Positions 10,489 through 18,237 of a stretch of DNA of 64,000 nucleotides are shown in pieces. Each line of letters opens with the position of its first letter. The first letter of the stretch is position 1. The notes beneath the pieces were generated by a model. The model saw only the letters and a list, made by a program, of their open reading frames with translations. It was not told the DNA's origin and made no database searches. The position numbers were made by a program, and so were the translations under genes. The stretch is from Winogradskyella eximia (GTDB lineage: Bacteria > Bacteroidota > Bacteroidia > Flavobacteriales > Flavobacteriaceae), in contig NZ_QRDV01000003.1 of NCBI RefSeq assembly GCF_003386165.1, forward strand, positions 62,001 through 126,000, in the 5' to 3' direction.

Positions 10489-10953
10489 TTAAAATTTTAT
10501 TTTAACTTTTGCTTCTTTAATATTATCAAAAGCAACAGTTTCTGATTTAGCTACTGTTACCTTTCCTTTTCCTATTGGTTTTGGCTCTCTTGCTTTCCAG
10601 CTCAAAACCACACCGTCATTATTTACTTCAGTAAGTTCTCCTTCAAAATTTTGACCATCTAACGTCTTAACCTCTAAATTTCTACCTACATGCTTATTAT
10701 ACTGTCTTGGTAAAATTAAAGGTGTCGCAGCGCCTGATGATAAAACTTCTAAAGAAAAATCATGTTCTTCTCTATCAATATTGTGTTCAATGGCTCTACT
10801 AATAAACATACAGTCCTCTACTAGCACACCATTATCTCCGTCTATTACAATTTTAACAGCATTATCACCAGACAAACTGAAGTCTATTAAAAATAGATCT
10901 TGTCTCTCGTCTAATGCGGTTTGTAATAAGTCTTCTACTGTTTTCTTAAACAT
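10489..10953 (-). CDS. rimP: Ribosome maturation factor RimP
   Basis: A 154-residue protein of the RimP/YhbC family, needed for 30S assembly. The N-terminal alpha/beta domain shows VKIVIDGDNGVLVEDCMFIS followed by LEVLSSGAATPL, the conserved region around the DLEVSSPG-like motif of the family. The C-terminal SH3-like domain ends FDNIKEAKVKIKF. It is the first gene of rimP-nusA-infB, and the start at 10953 is supported by its position directly after the leader hairpin. The leader (about 57 nt) carries a strong hairpin and T-tract described separately. Identity is supported by both size and operon context. Confidence 0.95.
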   Translation of the reverse strand: MFKKTVEDLLQTALDERQDLFLIDFSLSGDNAVKIVIDGDNGVLVEDCMFISRAIEHNIDREEHDFSLEVLSSGAATPLILPRQYNKHVGRNLEVKTLDGQNFEGELTEVNNDGVVLSWKAREPKPIGKGKVTVAKSETVAFDNIKEAKVKIKF

Positions 10954-10963
10954 TATTTGATAT

Positions 10964-10989
10964 AAAAAGAGAGGACTTTTCGTCCTCTC
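10964..10989 (-). promoter_or_regulatory. Terminator-like hairpin (candidate attenuator) in the rimP-nusA-infB leader
   Basis: On the minus strand GAGAGGAC, a 5-nt loop and GTCCTCTC form a perfect 8-bp stem (plus coordinates 10969-10989) followed by five Ts (10964-10968), ending 11 nt before the rimP ATG. There is no gene upstream on this strand for it to terminate, because usp diverges. It therefore lies inside the leader of its own operon. Confidence 0.6.
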
Positions 10990-11017
10990 GCTTATTTATT
11001 TTTAGTAAACAACGGTG

Positions 11018-11049
11018 CAAATATACGACATTTATATTAATTTATCCAA
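11018..11049 (-). promoter_or_regulatory. Promoter of the rimP-nusA-infB operon
   Basis: The minus strand has TATATTTG (11018-11025), an exact TAnnTTTG box, and a TTG (11047-11049) 21 nt upstream as the -33 element. Transcription would start near 11011 and give a leader of about 55-60 nt containing the hairpin at 10969-10989. Confidence 0.6.
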
Positions 11050-11106
11050 GCTATGTATTGTCGAATAATTTTCTTAGATTTAGAAAACTAATCAAAAACA
11101 ACAAAA

Positions 11107-11931
11107 ATGAATAAAATATTAGTTCCTACGGATTTTTCAGATCAAGCGGAGAATGCTCTAAAAGTAGCAGCAATGCTTGCTAAAACTTATAATGCTGAGA
11201 TTTATTTGCTTCACATGATGGAAATTCCTATGCAACATACAGATCCTGCAAACGCTTATAGTGATATTCCTGAAACTCTGTTTTTTATGAAATTGGCACA
11301 AAAAAGATTTGCAGATCTTATGGAGCAAGACTATTTACAAGGCATTACTGTACATGAAACTGTAAAAGCCGATATTACATTTAATGAAATTAAAGATTCT
11401 TGTAAAGAATTAGATATAGATTTTATTGTAATGGGCTCTCATGGCGCAACTGGTCTTAAAGAAATGTTTGTAGGCTCTAATGCAGAAAAAGTTGTTCGCA
11501 CTTCTGAAGTACCTGTTTTAGTAATTAAAAATGAGCACAATAGTTTTGATGTATCTGATTTTGTATTTGCTTCAGATTTTAAAAATGATAACAAAGACAC
11601 TTACAAACAAGCTGTTAAATTCGCTGAAGCGTTTGGATCAAAAATTCATTTATTATTAGTTATTACTTCTAGTAATTTTATGACAACGTATGAAGCAAAA
11701 AGTAGAATCAATGATTTTATTTCTGGTCAAAAATTTGATAATTACACCATAACCATACACAACGATACTACGGTAGAACAAGGTATTTTGAATGTCTCTA
11801 AGGATTTAAATGCAGATTTAATTGGGATTAGCACGCACGGAAGACAAGGTATTGCCCATTTCTTTAATGGTAGCATCAGTGAAGATTTAGTAAACCACGC
11901 TAAACGACCAGTAATTACTTTTAAAATTTAA
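11107..11931 (+). CDS. Tandem universal stress protein (UspA family)
   Basis: A 274-residue cytoplasmic protein made of two UspA domains (about 1-146 and 150-274). The first starts NKILVPTDFSDQAENALKVA and ends with the ATP-binding pattern GSHGATG..VGSNAEKVVRTSEVPVLVIK. The second ends GISTHGRQGIAHFFNGSISEDLVNHAKRPVI, which also keeps the G-2x-G-type nucleotide loop. Such tandem proteins are stress or starvation induced in other bacteria; nothing in the sequence identifies a partner. It is a single gene diverging from the rimP operon and ends in a strong terminator shared with the convergent tRNA-Gln gene. Confidence 0.92.
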   Translation: MNKILVPTDFSDQAENALKVAAMLAKTYNAEIYLLHMMEIPMQHTDPANAYSDIPETLFFMKLAQKRFADLMEQDYLQGITVHETVKADITFNEIKDSCKELDIDFIVMGSHGATGLKEMFVGSNAEKVVRTSEVPVLVIKNEHNSFDVSDFVFASDFKNDNKDTYKQAVKFAEAFGSKIHLLLVITSSNFMTTYEAKSRINDFISGQKFDNYTITIHNDTTVEQGILNVSKDLNADLIGISTHGRQGIAHFFNGSISEDLVNHAKRPVITFKI

Positions 11932-11980
11932 AAACCAACGGCTTCGCTATTAAAACGCAAGCTTATATGATAAAAACGAA

Positions 11981-12013
11981 AAAATCCTAATCAGTAATGA
12001 TTAGGATTTTTTT
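11981..12013. terminator. Bidirectional terminator between usp and tRNA-Gln
   Basis: A perfect 13-bp stem AAAATCCTAATCA / TGATTAGGATTTT (11981-11993, 11998-12010) with loop GTAA is flanked by A and T runs. It serves the plus-strand usp gene and the minus-strand tRNA. Confidence 0.92.
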
Positions 12014-12017
12014 CTTC

Positions 12018-12093
12018 TGGTTGGCCCACTAGGTTTCGAACCTAGACTCTTCTGCACCAAAAACAGACGTGTTACCAGTTACACCATAGGCCA
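12018..12093 (-). tRNA. tRNA-Gln (anticodon TTG)
   Basis: The minus strand folds into a standard cloverleaf. The acceptor is TGGCCTA/TGGGCCA and the D stem GTGT/ACAC. The anticodon stem TCTGT/GCAGA has loop TTTTGGT (anticodon TTG), and the T arm is CTAGG-TTCGAAA-CCTAG. Discriminator A and an encoded CCA end follow (12018-12020), giving 76 nt. A promoter with both elements lies just upstream. Confidence 0.97.
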
Positions 12094-12112
12094 ATCTCTC
12101 AATTTGAGGGTG

Positions 12113-12143
12113 CAAATTTAATACAAAGTTTCACTTAGACAAA
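12113..12143 (-). promoter_or_regulatory. Promoter of tRNA-Gln
   Basis: The minus strand has TAAATTTG (12113-12120) and, 19 nt upstream, TTTG (12140-12143). This is a near-ideal Bacteroidota housekeeping promoter, placed about 20 nt before the mature 5' end at 12093. Confidence 0.7.
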
Positions 12144-12244
12144 AAAAAACAACAAAATATTTGAAAATACTTAACGTTAACTTAAAAATGTAGGCGTTTA
12201 GGGAATAATTAGTAAATTCGCCAGCATTAATAAGCAAGGTTTTC

Positions 12245-15200
12245 ATGACAGATTTTAACTTTAAAAAGTGGAACAACATCTTAGGGTGGTTTGTTTTTGC
12301 CGTAGCAGTTGTAGTTTACGGTCTTACTATTGAGCCAACCGTTAGTTTCTGGGACGCTGGAGAGTACATTCTTACATCTTCTAAATTACAAGTGGGTCAT
12401 CCACCAGGAGCACCTTTATTTCAAATGTTTGGAGCTTTTTTCTCAATGTTTGCCTTAGAACCTTCTCAAATTGGTGCTATAATGAACATGATGAGTGGTG
12501 TTGCAAGTGCATTTACCATTCTTTTTATGTTTTGGACCATAAGTATTTTACTTGTAAAACTTGTAAAATATAATAAAGATGATAGTCCAAGTAAGGCATA
12601 TGCTATTTTAGGTAGTGCAATGGTTGGTAGTTTAGCTTTTACTTTTACAGATTCATTTTGGTTTAATGCTGTAGAAACTGAAGTTTATGCGATGGCAACC
12701 TTAATTATGGCCGTTTTATTTTATTTAGGATTACGTTGGGAACAAGATATGAACGAACCTAGAGGTAACCGTTGGTTAATCTTAATAGCCTTTGTTATTG
12801 GTTTATCTTTTGGTGTTCACTTTATGGGATTATTAACTATTCCTGCTATTGGTCTTCTTTATTACTTTAAAAACTACAAAACTATTACAGTTAAGAATTT
12901 CATCATTGCAAATATTGCTTCTGCTGCAATTCTATTATTTATATTCAAATTATTATTACCATCTACATTAAAGCTTTTCGGTTATTTAGAAGTGTTTTTT
13001 GTAAACTCTATTGGATTACCTTTTAATTCTGGAACTATAATTACAGGATTAATGGTTATAGGATTGTTCTATTTCGGATTGAATGTTACACAAAAAAAAG
13101 GATTGAAACATGCGAATACTCTAGTCCTTTGTTTAATGTTTATTTTTATAGGCTTCTCATCTTGGATGATGTTACCTATTCGTGCAAACGCACAAGTAGT
13201 TATTAATGAAAATAACCCTTCCGATGCTAGAGAACTTTTAGCTTATTATAATCTAGAACAATATCCAGAAACGCATTTATTTTATGGACCACAGTTTACA
13301 GAAATCTATTCTGGCGCTGATAAAGATGAACCTTTTGTAGACGATAAAAAGAATTACGAGCGCGATGAAGAAGCTGGTAAATATGTTATTATTAACGACT
13401 GGGAAAAGAGCAAACAGAACTATAACCATGAGCACGCTTCTATTCTTCCAAGAATGTGGAGTTCTGAACATGCTGAAAATTACATGATGTTTACTGGTTT
13501 AATTGACTTTAAAGTAGATCCTAACCTGCAAACACGTGCATACAATGAAGCAATGAATGCAGGTTTATCAGAAGAACAATCTGGACGATATGCTTTGGGT
13601 GAGAAGCAACAATTTGACCAACTCGTAAATGATTTTAAAATGCGAGTGGCCAGAGGTGAAATTGATTATGAAGATTACAATCAGTTTTTAAAGCGTTACG
13701 GGCAACAATATTTGGTTATCGAAAAACCGTCGTTTACAGACAATATTATGTACATGTTACAATATCAATTTGGTTACATGTATTGGAGATATTTTATGTG
13801 GAATTTTACAGGTAGACAAGACGATATTCAAGGAAGATACACGTATAAAAATGGTAATTGGATTTCTGGAATAAACGTTATTGATGAAATGCATTTAGGC
13901 GTTTCACAAGATAATTTACCAACAGACGTTTTAGAAAACAAATCGCGAAACACCTATTACTTCTTGCCACTAATATTAGGTTTAGTTGGTTTCTTTTTCT
14001 TAATGTATTCCGATTTAAAACGTTTTTGGGTATTATTAGTATTCTTCTTATTAACAGGTTTAGCAATTCAGTTTTATACTAATATTAGACCTTTTGAGCC
14101 TAGAGAACGTGATTATTCCGTTGTAGGTTCGTTTTATGTATTTGCTATTTGGATTGGTTTTGGAGTTTATGCGATTTATGATTTATTAAGATCGAGCATT
14201 AAAACGAAATTTTTAGCACCAGCCATTACTTTGGTTTGTATTATTATAGTGCCAGGAGTGTTGGCTGCAAATAATTGGGACGATCATGATCGTTCTGGAA
14301 AATATACTACAAATTCTATGGCTCGCAAATATTTAGAGTCTTGTGCGCCAAATGCAATTCTATTTACCATTGGAGACAACGATACATTTCCACTTTGGTA
14401 TTTACAAGAAATAGAAGGAGTACGAACAGATGTGCGTGTGGTTAACACTAGTTTATTTCAAACCGATTGGTACATTGACCAAATGAAACGAAAAGCATAT
14501 GACAGTGACCCTATTCCTTCGCAATTAACACACAATCAATATAGAGGCGGAACTAGAGACGTTATTGCTTATAAAGAGATCAGTGAGAAAATTGCTAGAG
14601 ACACCCTAGATATTAAGCAATTTATGGATTTCATTTCTAGTGAAAAACCTAACACCAAAGTAAAGTTTGCTGTTGAAGCACAACAAGATGATCCTGAGCG
14701 TTACCCTAAACACTTATTAAATTCAAATTATTACCCAACCCGTAATATTAGTATTCCTGTTAACAAGGAAATGGTGCTTAAAAATGGAATAGTTAAACCA
14801 AAAGATGCAGATAAAATAGTAGATCACCTTTATACTCAGGTTAGCGGAAGTTACATCTATAAAAATCGCCTTTTGATGTTAGATATCCTTGCAAATAACA
14901 ATTGGGAAAGACCAATATACTTTACAGGTGGTGCATTTGGAGCAGAAGATTACGTTTGGTTAAAAGATTATTTACAACTAGATGGTATGTGTTATAAACT
15001 AGTACCTATTAAAACGGCTGTAGATAGAGCTAATCCTTATGATATGGGACGCGTAGATCCTGACCTTATGTATGATATGGTGAAGAACTGGGAATGGGGA
15101 GGCAGTGGTGAAGATATGTACTACGATATTGAAACTAGACGAAACGGTATTACCTATAGAGGAAATTTAGCCCGTTTAATTGAAAGTCTTATCAATGAGG

Positions 15201-15655
15201 AAAAACTAGATAAAGCAGAAGAAATTGCAGACATCGCTATGGAAAAAATGCCTGTGGATAAATTTGGTTTCTATTCTTTACTCGAACCTTACGTTAGCGC
15301 ATATTATGAAATTGGAAATGTAGAAAAGGGACGTGCACTTTATAAAGATGTAGCTAAAAAATATCAAGAAAACTTGGTATATTACAGTGGTCTATCTATA
15401 GAAAACCAAGAACAAAAAGTTGGAGAAGAAATTTATTTAGACATTCAACGTTACAGAGCATTAATAGATATTTTAGTCATCTATAATGATAAAGATTTTG
15501 CTTTACAAGAGACAAAGACCTTTAATAGCTATTTAACCCTATTTGATGAGCTAATGGATCGCTACAGTGATGATGAGTTACCAGAAGTACCAGATGATAT
15601 GGACATGCAAAATGTTATAAAAGATACTATAGAAAGAATCGCTCCTGAGAATTAA
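12245..15655 (+). CDS. Glycosyltransferase family 117 / DUF2723 membrane protein
   Basis: A 1136-residue membrane protein. The DUF2723 domain occupies about residues 10-250, with the family motif SFWDAGEYILTSSKLQVGHPPGAPLFQM near the start, where an acidic residue follows the first membrane helix as in protein O-mannosyltransferases. About ten hydrophobic segments lie in two blocks (residues 10-320 and 575-670). A soluble region follows and then a C-terminal helical, TPR-like part (about 980-1136). GT117 proteins are thought to use polyprenyl-linked sugar for protein O-glycosylation in Bacteroidota; the acceptor is unknown. It is followed immediately by a NodB deacetylase gene. Length and motif are as expected for the family. 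Confidence 0.88.
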   Translation: MTDFNFKKWNNILGWFVFAVAVVVYGLTIEPTVSFWDAGEYILTSSKLQVGHPPGAPLFQMFGAFFSMFALEPSQIGAIMNMMSGVASAFTILFMFWTISILLVKLVKYNKDDSPSKAYAILGSAMVGSLAFTFTDSFWFNAVETEVYAMATLIMAVLFYLGLRWEQDMNEPRGNRWLILIAFVIGLSFGVHFMGLLTIPAIGLLYYFKNYKTITVKNFIIANIASAAILLFIFKLLLPSTLKLFGYLEVFFVNSIGLPFNSGTIITGLMVIGLFYFGLNVTQKKGLKHANTLVLCLMFIFIGFSSWMMLPIRANAQVVINENNPSDARELLAYYNLEQYPETHLFYGPQFTEIYSGADKDEPFVDDKKNYERDEEAGKYVIINDWEKSKQNYNHEHASILPRMWSSEHAENYMMFTGLIDFKVDPNLQTRAYNEAMNAGLSEEQSGRYALGEKQQFDQLVNDFKMRVARGEIDYEDYNQFLKRYGQQYLVIEKPSFTDNIMYMLQYQFGYMYWRYFMWNFTGRQDDIQGRYTYKNGNWISGINVIDEMHLGVSQDNLPTDVLENKSRNTYYFLPLILGLVGFFFLMYSDLKRFWVLLVFFLLTGLAIQFYTNIRPFEPRERDYSVVGSFYVFAIWIGFGVYAIYDLLRSSIKTKFLAPAITLVCIIIVPGVLAANNWDDHDRSGKYTTNSMARKYLESCAPNAILFTIGDNDTFPLWYLQEIEGVRTDVRVVNTSLFQTDWYIDQMKRKAYDSDPIPSQLTHNQYRGGTRDVIAYKEISEKIARDTLDIKQFMDFISSEKPNTKVKFAVEAQQDDPERYPKHLLNSNYYPTRNISIPVNKEMVLKNGIVKPKDADKIVDHLYTQVSGSYIYKNRLLMLDILANNNWERPIYFTGGAFGAEDYVWLKDYLQLDGMCYKLVPIKTAVDRANPYDMGRVDPDLMYDMVKNWEWGGSGEDMYYDIETRRNGITYRGNLARLIESLINEEKLDKAEEIADIAMEKMPVDKFGFYSLLEPYVSAYYEIGNVEKGRALYKDVAKKYQENLVYYSGLSIENQEQKVGEEIYLDIQRYRALIDILVIYNDKDFALQETKTFNSYLTLFDELMDRYSDDELPEVPDDMDMQNVIKDTIERIAPEN

Positions 15656-15661
15656 TTGAAT

Positions 15662-16336
15662 ATGAAGATTATTCCAGCTAAAACACCAGGCTTTGTAAAA
15701 TCATTGTTCCCAAATTTTATCTGGAATATCAACACTAGCAATAAAGAACTCTACCTCACTTTTGATGATGGTCCCACTCCCGAAATTACAGATTGGGTAC
15801 TTGCTACATTAAAAGATTATAATGCAAAAGCCACCTTTTTTTGCATTGGAAAAAATATTGAAAAGCATTCAGAAATTTTTCAAAACATAATTAAAGATGG
15901 GCATTCCGTTGGAAATCACACTTACGATCACTTAAAAGGTTGGAAAACAAAAACCAAAACGTATGTTGAAAATATAGAATTTACAGATTCTGTAATGCAG
16001 TTTCAAATTCAAAACTCAACATTTAAGGACAGTAATGCGGTAAACTCAGCCAAAATTTTTAGACCACCATACGGTAAGTTTAAAACGAAACAGAGTAAAC
16101 AAATTCAAAAATTAGGCTATAAAATTATATTGTGGGATGTTTTATCTTATGACTGGGATCACACTGTAAAAGAAGAAGCTTGTCTTAAAAATGTAACCTC
16201 AGCAGCCAAAGAAGGTAGTATCATTGTATTTCATGATAGCGTGAAAGCATCAAGAAATTTAAAATATGTACTCCCAAAGGTTTTGGAATATTATAGTGAA
16301 AAGGGCTATGAATTTAAAGGTATTTTTAAGCCGTGA
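15662..16336 (+). CDS. Polysaccharide deacetylase (NodB domain)
   Basis: A 224-residue NodB-domain protein. Motif 1 is LTFDDGPTPEITDW (catalytic Asp and metal Asp). Motif 2 is GHSVGNHTYDHLKG (metal His pair). Motif 3 is FRPPYGK. A late Asp/His pair appears in ILWDVLSYDWD and VFHDS. The family removes N- or O-acetyl groups from peptidoglycan, chitin-like or surface glycans. No signal peptide is seen, so location is uncertain. A TTG six nt earlier (15656), directly after the GT117 stop, opens the frame, but the ATG at 15662 is the more likely start. Tight spacing suggests co-transcription with the GT117 gene. Confidence 0.9.
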   Translation: MKIIPAKTPGFVKSLFPNFIWNINTSNKELYLTFDDGPTPEITDWVLATLKDYNAKATFFCIGKNIEKHSEIFQNIIKDGHSVGNHTYDHLKGWKTKTKTYVENIEFTDSVMQFQIQNSTFKDSNAVNSAKIFRPPYGKFKTKQSKQIQKLGYKIILWDVLSYDWDHTVKEEACLKNVTSAAKEGSIIVFHDSVKASRNLKYVLPKVLEYYSEKGYEFKGIFKP

Positions 16337-16387
16337 AAGAAAGTTTTTGTGTTCCTTAAATTATATCTTAAAGAAAAGTCACGGACC

Positions 16388-16684
16388 TTAGACGTATTCT
16401 TGTATAATCGCTATTAAAGTATTGGCATCTTGCTCACCACTATGCCTCCATTTCATTTCACCATTTTTGTAGATAATTAAGGTCGGTAAACCCTTTACAC
16501 GTAGAGCCTCTGCAAGTTCCGTATTCTTATCAACGTCAATTTTTATTACTCTAGCTTTATCGCCTAATGCTGCTGCAACATCCCTGAGTATTGGATGCAT
16601 AGCTATAGATTGATCGTTTTGTTCAGTATAAAAGTCCAATAACACTGGAATTTCAACATCAATTAATTCACCAAATTTTGACAT
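16388..16684 (-). CDS. Thioredoxin-fold protein lacking the CxxC active site
   Basis: A 98-residue protein with the full thioredoxin layout. A strand VLLDFYTE is followed by the active-site helix region, then KARVIKIDVDKN, the cis-proline segment VKGLPTLIIYKNGE and a final helix with GEQDANTLIAIIQEYV. Where thioredoxin has WCGPC it reads QNDQSI, so there is no redox cysteine pair; indeed the protein has no cysteine at all. It cannot act as a dithiol oxidoreductase. A binding, chaperone or regulatory role is possible. It is monocistronic, converges on the deacetylase gene, and lies downstream of the minus-strand metallophosphoesterase gene with 108 nt between. The reading frame is intact, so it is not a pseudogene. 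Confidence 0.85.
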   Translation of the reverse strand: MSKFGELIDVEIPVLLDFYTEQNDQSIAMHPILRDVAAALGDKARVIKIDVDKNTELAEALRVKGLPTLIIYKNGEMKWRHSGEQDANTLIAIIQEYV

Positions 16685-16792
16685 AGATTTTCGTTTTAGT
16701 CAAATTAACAAGCACCTCAGACCTACAAAAATTAAACAGTAAACGTTTTAAATGAGATGCTCAATAATATAAAAATACGCAATTCTTTACAA

Positions 16793-18025
16793 TTATGCAC
16801 TTTTAGCTCCTTTTTTGAGCTCAATCACTGTGATTTCTGGCCAAATACCAACACGTCCTGGGTAACCTAAATAGCCAAATCCTCTATTAACATTAATATG
16901 TTGATTTAATTCAGTATAAATACCTGCCCAATATTTATATCTCCATTTTGCTGGACTCCATTTAATCCAACCAGGTATTTCAATTCCAAATTGCATACCA
17001 TGTGTATGACCGCTTAACGTTAAATGGTAATGATAAGGATCTCTTAAAACCCTAGCTTCCCAATGACTTGGATCGTGAGTCATTAAAATTTTAAAATCTT
17101 CTGATTGTATTTGCGATGCTGCTTTTTCTAAATCTCCTGCTTTTTTAAAAGGTCCTTTTCCCCAATTCTCAACACCAACTAACGCTAATCGTTGACCATT
17201 TTTTTCGAGATAACGACTTTCATTTAGTAATAAATCGAAACCCATCTCTTTTTGAATGTTTTTTAATTCTTCGAGATTTTGATTTTTTTCTTCTTTACTA
17301 TTCCAATCTACGTAATCACCATAATCATGATTTCCCAAAATAGAAAACTTGCCATCCTTAGCTTTTAATCGACCGAAGGTTTCCATCCATGGCAACATTT
17401 CAGAGGCTTTATTATTTACCATATCTCCTGTAAATAACAATACATCAGATTTTTGCTCATTAATTAAATCAATAGCATATTCAATTTTCTCTTTATTATC
17501 AAAACTACCAGAATGAATATCACTAATCTGAGTGATTTTATAACCATCAAAAGCTTCAGGCAAATCATCAAAATGAAGGGTATAATTTAAAACTCTAAAG
17601 TTGTATTTACCCTGAAACATACCATAAAGTAAAGAGGAAAGCGGAATAGCAGCGATTCCTAAAGCAACTTGACTCACAAACTTTCTCCGCGATGGTAAAT
17701 AAAAGGCATCTTTTTGAGTCATTACTTTTTCGTACAAACCAATAGCGCTTCTAATAATATCTTCACCAATTAAAAAAGGCAACAACACTAAATTAAAAGC
17801 TGAAAACGCCAATAAAAACCCAAAGGCATAACTTTTACTCAGTGTTAGTACGCGACCTTCATTGCTCATCGCAAACTGAAAAATAAAATTACCAACGACA
17901 ATGAGTGTAATCCCAAAATAGATAAAATAAACCCAAGGTTGCTTGGTTACCGTTTTTACAGCCTGAAAACCGTAAATAGTCAGTATTATAAATAAAATAG
18001 AAAAAAACACCCAACGAATCATCAC
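16793..18025 (-). CDS. Membrane-bound metallophosphoesterase (calcineurin-like)
   Basis: A 410-residue protein. About four N-terminal membrane segments (residues 4-110) are followed by a Tat-like RRKFVSQVALGIAAIPL stretch (about 115-130) and a calcineurin-like phosphoesterase domain. Metal-ligand motifs are all present: QISDIHSGSF (DxH), FTGDMVNN (GD), LGNHDYGDY (GNHD), LMTHDPSHW and LSGHTHGMQFG (GHTH). Its layout resembles the YkuE/YaeI class, some members of which act on UDP-diacylglucosamine or other phosphodiesters; the substrate here cannot be told. It is monocistronic, with a perfect -7 box just upstream. Confidence 0.9.
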   Translation of the reverse strand: MMIRWVFFSILFIILTIYGFQAVKTVTKQPWVYFIYFGITLIVVGNFIFQFAMSNEGRVLTLSKSYAFGFLLAFSAFNLVLLPFLIGEDIIRSAIGLYEKVMTQKDAFYLPSRRKFVSQVALGIAAIPLSSLLYGMFQGKYNFRVLNYTLHFDDLPEAFDGYKITQISDIHSGSFDNKEKIEYAIDLINEQKSDVLLFTGDMVNNKASEMLPWMETFGRLKAKDGKFSILGNHDYGDYVDWNSKEEKNQNLEELKNIQKEMGFDLLLNESRYLEKNGQRLALVGVENWGKGPFKKAGDLEKAASQIQSEDFKILMTHDPSHWEARVLRDPYHYHLTLSGHTHGMQFGIEIPGWIKWSPAKWRYKYWAGIYTELNQHINVNRGFGYLGYPGRVGIWPEITVIELKKGAKSA

Positions 18026-18043
18026 GACTTTTACTTTTAGAAT

Positions 18044-18051
18044 ACAAATTT
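18044..18051 (-). promoter_or_regulatory. -7 promoter box of the metallophosphoesterase gene
   Basis: The minus strand reads TAAATTTG, an exact TAnnTTTG, ending 18 nt before the ATG at 18025. No clear -33 TTG is seen. Confidence 0.4.
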
Positions 18052-18237
18052 AAAACTATGAAATGGTTCTTATCTTATGAAAGTGTTAAAGGTTTTAATT
18101 TGAAGACCTTAATGCTAAACGTATTTTATTTTATCAAAACCCGTTCACCAACAACAATGTAAAAAAGGAATCTCGTCAGAACTTTACTGAATTGCATTTT
18201 ACTATCTTAGATGCATTAAAATGAGTTACCTTTTTTG

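Noticed and set aside
16332..16383. CCGTGA/TCACGG inverted repeat between the deacetylase and thioredoxin-like genes as a terminator
   Set aside because: Only six base pairs around a loop of about 40 nt and no T-tract.
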